Shown piece by piece: positions 23,501 through 35,500 of a stretch of DNA of 64,000 bases. Source of the stretch: Apostichopus japonicus (lineage: Eukaryota > Echinodermata > Holothuroidea > Aspidochirotida > Stichopodidae); assembly GCF_037975245.1 (NCBI RefSeq), contig NC_092572.1, positions 23,046,489-23,110,488 of the forward strand, written 5' to 3'. The notes beneath the pieces were generated by a model. It saw only the letters and a program-made list of their open reading frames with translations, was not told the origin of the DNA and searched no databases. Position 1 is the first letter of the stretch. Each line of letters begins with the position of its first letter. The position numbers and the translations under genes were made by a program.

Positions 23501-26500
23501 GTGAGAATTCCAGTGAAATCCTTTCCTCAGTAGAGATCGCCCGAGAGTGACATATCCGGGCGTTTAGAAGTGCCGCATATGTACATTTACTAAGCCCATC
23601 CCATGGATGGGCTTAGGTGAATATAAGCAATAAATTGAAGGCAAATTTACATTGCTGCACGTCTCCATGCTACGCCACACCCCAAGAAACACAACAAAAA
23701 CGGTTCACTTCTCCCAAAATGGGACTAAAATGATATAAAATAATCCTCAACAGATTCAGCCCGAGAGAATAGTATCATTACTAGTTAAAAATGGAGTATT
23801 TCGCACGGCCTTTGTGATTATTGTTTTAAACATTAAAATTGATTGCATATAATAAAAAGTAATCGGAGAATGCAAATACATGCATACCGCACGGTAGGTA
23901 AGGCCTTCACATATACATAGTAGAGGAAAACGTCGTCCACGTAGAGAGCGAGAGGCAGGAAGAGAGTCCAAATGAGCGATTGAATTTTCTTCACACATCT
24001 AGACTTTTCGTTTTTTTTTTTTTTTTGCCTTTACAGTCACTCCGATTGACAGAAGGCCAAAAATTGAAGGATGTAGTGTCGAGGATATTTGCTTAATACA
24101 GGCATCAAGTACCAGTACTTTAACCTGCTCATTGAGAGGTTCTAGGCCACATGCTTGGTTACAATGGTTCAAGCAGACTGACGAAGGCCTAGAACTTATT
24201 TCAACAACGATAGAAACCGAGTTAAATCATAACGACAATAGAACAATGAATGTTTTTTCACACCTGGACTTTCTTGGATATAGCAACAACTTACTTGTTT
24301 CTTTTGTTTGCGAAGCCGCCTTAGAAAGTAAAGCAAATTTCATGTCAACTGAGGGTCTTGTAGACACGTTTTCTGTCAAAACGAAAGTGAAAAGTTATGT
24401 CACTTACTACAAAATCAATGGCTTAGCAAACTTCACTTGTAGCTTAGACAAACCAAAAACACTGTTATGGAAGGTGAAGTTAAGAGGTGAAAAATACGAA
24501 ACGTTAGCAATTTTACAAGGAGGCAAGAGCAAAGTGTTTGAAAATTTTTTAGGAGACTTTATATTGTATACAAATGGTACTCTTGTAGCTCCTGTTGTTA
24601 AACTAAGTCACGAGGGGGAATATGTCTGCTTCACTAATGAATCTACAGCTAATGACATTCTGACAGCTTGGAATCTAACGATTATAGGTGCGTATACTTC
24701 TCACATTTCTAGACAGCAATTACGAATAATATTGCATTGTGTGCGTGCTGAAGAGTACCAGATACGAAACTTAAAAGCAAGGTCAAAAGCTATTAATTGG
24801 TATAAAATAATAATGAAGAATAGAAAAATATCAAACACTCTGCCAATTACAGATAACTTTGACAAAGCCGTGTAATATCCTTGCATATGATTGTAAATAT
24901 ATTATGAATCAAGAGCATTTCGTTGCTAAATTTTGCGTCCGATAAATTCGACGTTTTTATAGGTTCAAGGTCTTTTTGTTAAGTCTTCAGTAATCTTGCA
25001 GGATGCTTGTTTCGTTGCGACATTAAACAATTGTATCAATGTGAACCATCAGTAATCATGAATTGTGTATAAAATAGTATTCCTTTGTTCCAGTTCCTCC
25101 TTCACCATCGCATGTTGTGGTTGCCGAGTGTCCTTCAGTATACGACCGGCAATGCATCATTGAATCGTCTGGTAATGGTACATTAACTTGTTCTGTATCT
25201 GGTGTTCGGCCTCCAGTTACTTTGGAGTGGATTGTAACTGATGATAGCCGTGTGACTCTCTCTGGACAAAAGCAAAGTACCACGGTATCAAAACTATTTG
25301 ATAGTACTTTATCAACGGAATATACACTTACCACCAAAGTACAATGCAACGAACTGAATATACTGAAGTGTTCTGCATATGGTCCGACAGAAAGCATTTT
25401 CCATTCATCACATCAAACAATCCTTCTTAGAGGTAGGTTACGTGCACATCAAATTTGTTCCAAATGAGTTCTCAAGTTCTTAACACTAAAGGCGTTAGTG
25501 TATTTCTGACGGTAGGAAAATATTAACTTTTTTTTCTCATACCAGTGAATTGCTCGAGCGAGGAGTCTGGGCAAACTCCACCAGAATCGCATGTCAATTC
25601 GATTGTCATTGGCATTGTCGGGATCTTTATGATAATTTTGGAAGCGCTTGTGTTAGTCTTCGGTAAGTCAAATTGTTTAACAAATAATTTCGTTGGCGTT
25701 AACTCTGACACATTATGACCTCATTTCCGACCAAAGGCTAAGACTAAGCTGATATTTGTAAACACAAAGCGGAACACAAGAGTGCTCTGAACATGCATCT
25801 TAGGTTCTTATATATATTACTTAAACTAAATATTGGGGACATTTGGTAACATCACCTCAAACAGCTTAACCTGAATACTATTGCGGTTAATCCTAGAACA
25901 GGCGGGCTTGGAGGTACGAGAAAGAAAATTGACAAAATATGTGTCGATTCGTTCAACTTTAGCAAATAATATGGACTGGAGCGTACCAAGCCTATTACTG
26001 AAGAAATGCGATATTCTATTTTAGCAAATCTAGAAATAAATAGAGGTCACTTGCAGATGTGAATGACTACCAAAATATTTTTATTTTTGAACAGAAATAT
26101 ATGTTGTATCATCGACAACGGTGTGTTGAAATATTAATTCACTATTTTGTTTCATTTTTGTTTCATTCGTTAACTGTTGTTTTTTCTGTTTGTTTTTCTG
26201 TTCGTTCAGGTAAATATTTTAATCAAAAGCGTTGCCGCAAACAACACTATCAAGAAGTCCCACAACAGGTATCAACCTCTTAAACTTTCTAATTTATCAT
26301 ATTTAATTTGTTTAAATGAATTTATGCCTGATAATGTTGATATACTATTACTATTATGTTGCGTTTTGTTTTATTCTTAGGGCGTCAATTATACAAAGGC
26401 AGATACTTTGCAAACTATGAGGAAAACTTCCTTACATAATCTTATTTAACTAAATGTGGAAATTACATATTTAAGTTTCTTCCTATTTACTTCCGTTGTT

Positions 26501-29500
26501 CTTTAGTGAATAATAGATACAGAAAATATGTAATGTTGAGCTTTTGTTCCCTCTGTTCCTGTTTTGTCTCTTTCCATTTATTATATATAATATGCACATC
26601 ATCTGCTTGTCGTAAAACCCGATAAAATCAACAAGGTTATTACACTTACATATTTGTGATTTTTTCTTATCGGCTGTAGATTCACCTATATAGCATTTTC
26701 ACATCCCACCATCGGCCTTCACCGCACAATCCACCCCTCCCCCATTCTACCCCCTCCCACCCCCCCCCCCCGTAACTGTATATTGTAACATGACGTTCTC
26801 ACTTTTTTTTTTAAACAGAACAGTACCAGTGAGAGTAAATGTTAGTATTTAAAGGCAGGTTTGTTAGTTTTAATCTATGCATTGGTATTTATTACAGAAA
26901 TACAATCACTACTCTAAAACAAAATTAAACAACTTTGAAGATCATATCTTTGTTAATACCTTATATATTGGAAGCGCTTGTGTTAGTCTTCGGTAAGTCA
27001 AATTGTTTAATAAATAATTTCGTTGACGTTAACTCTGACACATTATGACCTCATTTCCGACCAAAGGCTAAGACTAAGCTGATATTTGTAAACACAAAGC
27101 GGAACACAAGAGTGCTCTGAACATGCATCTTAGGTTCTTATATTACTTAAACTAAATATTGGGGACATTTGGTAACATCACCTCAAACAGCTTAACCTGA
27201 ATACTATTGCGGTTAATCCTAGAACAGACGGGCTTGGAGGTACGAGAAAGAAAATTGACAAAATATGTGTCGATTCGTTTAACTTTAGCAAATAATATGG
27301 ACTGGAGCGTACCAAGCCTATTACTGAAGAAATGCGATATTCTATTTTAGCAAATCTAGAAATAAATAGAGGTCACTTGCAGATGTAAATGACTACCAAA
27401 ATGTTTTTATTTTCGAACACAAATATATGTTGTATCATCGACAACGGTGTGTTGAAGTATTTGTTTCTGGTTTTGTTTCGATTAATATCTTCATTCGGTA
27501 ACTGTTGTTTTTCTGTTTGTTGTGTGTGATTGTTTTTCTGTTCGTTTAGTTTTTGAGCATGGTTTGACGCAAGACTCTCATGAAGTCCCAGAACAGGTAT
27601 CTACCTCTTACACTTTTTAATGTTTCATATTTAATATGTCGAAATGAAGCTATGTCTGTTAATGTTGACAAGTTTGAAATCCTATTAATAATATTTTGTC
27701 TCTTGTTTACAGTTAACAAAGGCAGATACTTTGCAAGCTATGAGGAAAACTTCCTTACATAATCTTATTTAACTAAATGTGGAAATTACACATTTAAGTT
27801 TCTTCCTATTTACCTCCGTTGTTCTTTAGTGAATAATAGATACAGAAAATATGTAATGTTGAGCTTTTGTTCCCTCTGTTCCTGTTTTGTCTCTTTCCAT
27901 TTATTATATATAATATGCACATTATCTGCTTGTCGTAAAACCCGATAAAATCAACAAGGTTATTACACTTACATATTTGTGATTTTTTCTTATCGGCTGT
28001 AGATTCACCTATATAGCATTTTCACATCCCACCATCGGCCTTCACCGCACAATCCACCCCTCCCCCATTCTACCCCCTCCCACCCCCCCCCCCCCCGTAA
28101 CTGTATATTGTAACATGACGTTCTCACTTTTTTTTTTAAACAGAACAGTACCAGTGAGAGTAAATGTTAGTATTTAAAGGCAGGTTTGTTAGTTTTAATC
28201 TATGCATTGGTATTTATTACAGAAATACAATCACTACTCTAAAACAAAATTAAACAACTTTGAAGATCATATCTTTGTTAATACCTTATATATTGGAAGC
28301 GCTTGTGTTAGTCTTCGGTAAGTCAAATTGTTTAATAAATAATTTCGTTGACGTTAACTCTGACACATTATGACCTCATTTCCGACCAAAGGCTAAGACT
28401 AAGCTGATATTTGTAAACACAAAGCGGAACACAAGAGTGCTCTGAACATGCATCTTAGGTTCTTATATTACTTAAACTAAATATTGGGGACATTTGGTAA
28501 CATCACCTCAAACAGCTTAACCTGAATACTATTGCGGTTAATCCTAGAACAGACGGGCTTGGAGGTACGAGAAAGAAAATTGACAAAATATGTGTCGATT
28601 CGTTCAACTTTAGCAAATAATATGGACTGGAGCGTACCAAGCCTATTACTGAAGAAATGCGATATTCTATTTTAGCAAATCTAGAAATAAATAGAGGTCA
28701 CTTGCAGATGTGAATGACTACCAAAATGTTTTTATTTTTGAACACAAATATAAGTTGTATCATCGACAACGGTGTGTTGAAGTATTTGTTTCTGGTTTTG
28801 TTTCGATTAATATCTTCATTCGGTAACTGTAGTTTTTCTGTTTGTTGTGTGTGACTGTTTTTTTGTTCGTTTAGTTGTTGAGCATGGTTTGACGCAAGAC
28901 TCTCATGCAGTCCCAGAACAGGTATCTACCTCTTACACTTTTTAATGTTTCATATTTAATATGTCGAAATGAAGCTATGTCTGATAATGTTGACAAGTTT
29001 GAAATCCTATTAATAATACTTTGTCTCTTGTTCACAGTTAAACAAAGGCAGATACTTTGCAAGCTATGAGGAAAACTTCCTTACATAATCTTATTTAAAT
29101 AATGTGGAAATTAAACATTTAAGTTTCTTCCTATTTACCTCCGTTGTTCTCTAGTGAATAATAGATACAGAAAATATGTCATATTGAACTTGTTTTCCCT
29201 TCTGTTCCTGTTTTGTCTCTTTCCATTTATTATATATAATATGCACATCATCTGCTTGTCGTAAAACCCTATAAAATCAACAAGGTTATTACACTTACAT
29301 ATTTGTGATTTTTTCTTATCGGCTGTAGATTCACCTATATAGCATTTTCACATCCCACCATCGGCCTTCACCGCACAATCCACCCCTCCCCATTCTACCC
29401 CCTCCCACCCCCACCCCCCCCCCCGTAACTGTATATTGTAACATGACGTTCTCACTTTTTTTTCTAAACAGAACAGTACCAGTGACGGTAAATGTTAGTA

Positions 29501-32500
29501 TTTAAAGGCAGGTTTGTTAGTTTTAATCTATGTATTGGTATTTATTACAGAAATACAATCACTACTCTAAAACAAAATTAAACAACTTTGAAGATCATAT
29601 CTTTGTTAATACCTTATATATTGGAAGCGCTTGTGTTAGTCTTCGGTAAGTCAAATTGTTTAATAAATAATTTCGTTGACGTTAACTCTGACACATTATG
29701 ACCTCATTTCCGACCAAAGGCTAAGACTAAGCTGATATTTGTAAACACAAAGCGGAACACAAGAGTGCTCTGAACATGCATCTTAGGTTCTTATATTACT
29801 TAAACTAAATATTGCGGACATTTGGTAACATCACCTCAAACAGCTTAACCTGAATAATATTGCGGTTAATCCTAGAACAGGCGGGCTTGGAGGTACGAGA
29901 AAGAAAATTGACAAAATATGTGTCGATTCGTTCAACTTTAGCAAATAATATGGACTGAAGCGTACCAAGCCTATTAGTGAAGAAATGCGATATTCTATTT
30001 TAGCAAATCTAGAAATAAATAGAGGTCACTTGCAGATGTGAATGACTACCAAAATATTTTTCTATTTGAACAGAAATATATGTTGTATCATCGACAACGG
30101 TGTGTTGAAGTATTTGTTTCTGGTTTTGTTTCGATTAATATCTTCATTCGGTAACTGTTGTTTTTTTCTGTTTGTTGTGTGTGATTGTTTTTCTGTTCGT
30201 TTAGTTGTTGAGCATGGTTTGACGCAAGACTATCATGCAGTCCCAGAACAGGTATCTACCTCTTACACTTTTTAATGTTTCATATTTAATATGTCGAAAT
30301 GAAGCTATGTCTGATAATGTTGACAAGTTTGAAATCCTATTAATAATATTTTGTCTCTTGTTTACAGTTAAACAAAGGCAGATGCTGTGCAAGCTATGAG
30401 GAAAACTTCCTTACATAATCTTATTTAACTAAATGTGGAAATTACACATATATCTTTCTTCATAGTTTCCTCAGTTGTTCTCTAATGAATAATGGATACA
30501 CAAAATATGTCATGTTAAGTTTGTTTTCCCTTCTTGTTCCTGTTTTATCTTATTTCCATTTATTATATATAAGTGTACATTATCTGCTTGTAGTAAAACA
30601 CGACATCAATAATGTCATTACGCTTATATAGTTAGAAGTGTTTTCTTGTCGGCTGTAGATTCACCTATAGCATTCTCAAATGCCACAGTGGCATAGACAC
30701 TCAACGCTCACTCCAACCCCCCCCCCAATTCCCCCCCCCCCCATCACTCCTACCACTCACACACATATATTCGCGTAACTGTATATAGCAACACGTCGTT
30801 CTCACTTTTGTTTTTGAACAGATCAATACCAGTTACAGTGAATGTAAGTATATAATAGAAGGTTTGTTTATCATATTTTATGCACTGGTATTGATGACAT
30901 AAATACTTCTATACTGCTATTAAAACAAAATGTTTGCAACTTTGAAGAGCATTTCTTTGTCAGACTTTTATGATCATTATTAAGTAGAAGAATGTCGGTC
31001 ACAAGTTACTTAAAAGAAGGCAACTTGACAAGGAGCCTGATATCTCGTCGCAGAAAATCGTAAACAATTCATTATGGGCTATATAATAGCATGTTTAACA
31101 TTCACACCCTTTATTCATTCTTTCTACATTATTATAACAACATTTATCATTTATTCATTGACCTTGATTGAGTTTATTACAGTGCAATCCAACGAATAAC
31201 CACAAAAACAAATCTACAAAAGCAAGACATTCTAATGCAAAGGAACTCCTACAACGCAAAACAGATTTCCGTAGGAAGAGTGTTAGAAATTTGAGGCTGA
31301 TGTATACCAGAACCCACGCCAACGCTTTCTCTGGGAATAATATAAGTGGACACTTTGTGTACACTGTTCTCAGTTCATATGTGAACGTAAATAACACCCA
31401 TAGTATCTGACTAAAGACAGGGTATTTGCATCGGCCTACCGATAGAAAAGGTTTTGAATTGTACCAACATGAAAATAATATCCGATATGCAGTTGAAAAG
31501 CTTAATCTTAACGTAATATTCAGGCGCGTATCCAGGATTTTCTATACCGGGGGGGGGGGGGCGAATTACTATCTAAGCGGAGCGCCACCATCGGTTGGCG
31601 CGCAGCGTACAAGAAAATTTCTGGTTTTGATACACCCCAGATCACCGGAAATGGCACTTCTAGGGCTTGAAAATGACCAACCAGATGTACACTTTTACCT
31701 GAGAACCAAGTATTTCCCAATAGTTTTCTTTCCATCCATAACCTTTTTGAAGATTTTCACCAGTCACACATCATGTTCGACCTCATCGCATCTCCTGTGG
31801 ATCATTGCTTTTGTAGGTGTTTCTACGTCGCGGTCCACAATACCCGACAGCCCCACTTTTCAAGGTGTTCAGCCCATTATTTGTTCAGAATTTGAAAATT
31901 CACATTTCTCGTGAATATACTCACTTCAAAACATACCCATAATGTTGCAAAAAAATGTCATCTATGGACAACCAATATAGAAAAACCTCCTTGAACCCCT
32001 AACAGACCGGTCAAAATTACACTAGTAGAGGGGAAGTATGATGAAGAATGTTGGTCAGGAAATTTTCGAAAATTCATACACACTAATATATTGGTGTAGA
32101 AATATTAATACCTCTTATAACGGCTATTATAAAACTTGGTTGAAGGAAATGAAAAAATAGCAGATATTTCCTTCAACCGAACACTACACACATAGGCGTA
32201 GGAGGCAGGGGCTCCTACTGAAAGAAAAATAAATTGCAATGATGAAGCTAAAGGAAATGAATAGTTTAAAAAATATCTCCTTGATAATTAAAATAAAGTT
32301 GTTAGCTTGGCCGACTAATTCGACATTACTAATGTAAAAGAGAATTTGACATAACTGGACCTCCATGCTTTTTCTCCATCTACATAAGACATTTCGTTGT
32401 TTACAGCATCCCGCGGTATACTGCGCAATTTCCACGAACCGTACGGTACACAATGACATGCGAGGTAATAACCGATGCTTACTTATATGATATTGTGTTA

Positions 32501-35500
32501 AACGCGCGCGGCGCGCGCGAAAAATTTAGGTTATATTTTTCGGGTAAAGTCGTTACAGTCCCCAAAATCAAATGGGTTTCTATGACTACACACATCGACA
32601 GTTTTGAGGCTGTTCATCCTGGAACCTCGATTTTAATGTCACTGATATATGATGTGATATCTGCTGTGTGGTTTACAAATTCAAACAGGCGCGTAGCGAA
32701 TACTTTGCCAAGGGAGGGGCGAAGCCTGTAGGCAAACTATGTAAGCGTAGCGCCACCACGGGTTGGCGCGAAGCGTACAAGAAAATTTTGGCCGAAAATG
32801 CCTCCCAGATCGCTGGATATGACACTTCCACTGCCTTGTAAGTTGCATCTAAGCATGTTCTATTTTGAATTTACTAGCGATATCATAAAAAAAATATGCT
32901 CGGGGGGCGGTCGCCCCCTTCCCGAAATGCGTCATGTTCTCCGACGACTCCGACCAGCCACAGTTGGTTTCATAGCACAATGGTTAAAGGCGTCCATACA
33001 CACACATACGCGTTATGGTAGACCATATATAGTATATATATATATATATAGATACATTAGTGAGAGAGGAAACATGGAAACGTCAAAAATGGAGTTGTCG
33101 GTGAAAGGGGTAGGGTGATGCGCCCGCCCCTTCCGACATCCTCGATCCGTCACTGGCATACCCTGTGTATATAATAGGGATCAGCGCTGTAATGATGTCA
33201 CTGTTCGTCTTTCTCTTCCCGGTGTCTTGGCGTATTTATTCTACTCCCTCCTCTTTTTTCTCTCCTTCTTCTTTTTCTTTTCCCTTCCTTCCTCCTCCTC
33301 TTTTCCCCTTCTTTTTTCCTTTTTTTCTTCTCTTTTTTTCCTCTCCTCTTTTTCTTACCCGGGGGGCGCGCGCCCCCAACGCCCCCCCCCTGGATACGCA
33401 CCTGATATTGAAATAGCTTTAATTATGGACAACTTGCCTTTTGCACTCTAAATAGTGCAGCTAAATAGGAACCCAACGTCGAGAAGCTATTCTAAGGATT
33501 TTTTCTCCTACATCCAGACACCAAATGGTCCTTTTGAGATAAAGCCTTCACGAGATTTTCACATTGACAAAATAAATAAGCTTTATGGAAGCATAAGGCT
33601 ATACCTTCCAATGTTTTTTTTTTTTCTATTGCATTGGTTCATATTACGTGGGTGTTACATGTGACGTAATGTTAGGTTACTGTATCATTGAACAAAACAG
33701 GCACTGTAAAGTGTTGTAGTAAATGTAACCTTGAACACTTAGTATCATTTTTTTAAGACTAGGAATACTGTCAGTATATGTTTATTTCATGATACGTTTA
33801 ACAATAAAACCATGTATTGTTTCACAGTGAATGCACAAAATGAAAGCAACTTCCTCTTGAATCTTGAAAACTTTAATTAAGAGCTTGGAAACGTGCCAAA
33901 CAGAAAACTTTAAAACAGTAAAAAGTCATCGGATCTGGGCGCATGATGACTACCCCCCCCCCCCCCCCCCCAAGCACAATCGCCCAAAGAAAACAGGTAT
34001 CGACGAGCGGCGAAACTCAGCATTGATGCGAAACCGGGAGTAACCGCAAGAACTGTCTCCCACAATATTTAGGCGCATGCAAACTTTGAAATAAAAGAAA
34101 TTTCACTCCGTCGGAAGTACTTTACTGTGCAAAGCTATGGATTTATTGATGACGATAGGAGGAAAATATTGCAGTGACTGGTAAGACCATCGGAATAGGC
34201 AATGTGCCTGATATTGATCCTTTGACACTGTTGGATATTTACTTGTTCATTTGAACTTTGTGTTATATTGTATATTAGAGTTTCTGGTAGTGTAAATGCT
34301 GCAGGTGGTAATGTGAAGGAATGTTTGGGGGTACTGAAAATAAAAAAAATAATGCCCAATAACAAAAAGAAATGAATAATCGTTGGAACAGTCGCCTAGA
34401 AATTAGTTACAAATAATGCTATGCATCTCAAAACTCCAAAGGGACATATAATTGACCAACGCAGAAAATGGGAAAAATAAGTGGGCGTCTCACTTAAAGT
34501 TGGAGTAGTTTTAAGCTCGGCATTTCTTTAACAAAGTATTGTACTTAGCGGGAATTATACATCTAGCTGGACACATAATGTACACATAATTCTGACAAAA
34601 CCAACACATGCCTTTTAACCTCTGAGTAAAGAAATGACAAGAAAAAATCAAACAAAAATTGTAATTTTAAACCTAAACTTGTTAAATTTCTGGTAAATAC
34701 GTAGTTACTATATAATTGCATAATTGTCTGGAGCTATTGAAAATGGAGTCTACTTACATAAAGTTAAACTATCGGAGCCACCATTTAGTGGGGAGATGTT
34801 TGGGTTGTCTGGTTATGCTACAGCTGGCAGATTCTCTGGCATAGGTCATTGGAAACTCTGTCGCAAGAACTCGTTCACCTAATTTGGTATCAACTGGAAT
34901 CTCAAATGTGTAAGCTACCCCCAATTATGCGTCCATTTATTGGCGCAATTTGCGTTAAGTTGGCGTTATTTGCACAAATCATCTTTTTATGAACTTGACA
35001 ATGCACACAATTTGGATGCTGCTCTAACGGGTACCTCGAATGATTAAGTCAGACACATTTAGAGGCATCTTAAATCTCCCTGGGCTCCACACGCAGCCTG
35101 AAGTGATCCCTGCAGTAATTTATTTCTGTGTTTTTCATGGTCCTATGCTCCCGGTTTTATAGCGAAGCTGTAGGAACCTCTCAAACCAGATAGCATCTAT
35201 AACAATCCGTTAAGAATTAAGAGCCACTACACAAGTGTTTAAACTGTGAAAAAAAATCACAAAATAATATACAATGCACACATACCCTATGCCACATTTA
35301 CATTTGAACAAATTGTATTGATGTATTTTTTGTTGTTGACAAAAATGCAGCTGTTACCTTTCTCTTTGTAGATAAACGCAGCCAATTCATTGACGAAGTT
35401 CGACAGAAGTATGAAAATATGTTGAATCAGTCCCATCCTAAAGTTTATGTTCCAAATAACCTTTACTTACGGACACAACACGGAAATTGGAGGAACCGGT

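Larger units (their letters stand above)
25638..30970 (+). repeat. Four-copy tandem array of tail-exon cassettes, about 1.33 kb each
   Basis: Copies start at 25638, 26968, 28293 and 29621 (spacings 1330, 1325, 1328), each with the same TTGGAAGCGCTTGTGTTAG words. They are highly similar, including introns, C-rich tracts and flanking Alu-sized blocks. Copy 1 differs mainly in its 5' half (exon A region) and copy 4 mainly in its 3' part (after 30430), the pattern expected from repeated unequal crossing-over with the original ends left outside. Each copy carries exons A, B and C. Confidence 0.85.
31400..35371 (+). other. Intron before the NACHT exon, filled with repeats
   Basis: Holds two + copies of a repeat with AGCGCCACCATCGGTTGGCG-type core, an inverted end near 33360-33410, G and C homopolymer runs, and a 120-bp pyrimidine tract. 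The ORFs here (for example 33165-33451) are translations of low-complexity DNA. Confidence 0.6.

Noticed and set aside
28871-30392. 63-codon minus-strand ORFs repeated in array copies 3 and 4
   Set aside because: Antisense shadow across exon A, intron and exon B; the conserved splice sites are on +.
25638-30970. CRISPR-like or satellite repeat
   Set aside because: Units are 1.33 kb with exons and introns inside; this is gene-segment duplication.
33165-33451. Overlapping ORFs on both strands rich in Ser/Phe/Pro or Lys/Arg
   Set aside because: Translations of the polypyrimidine tract.
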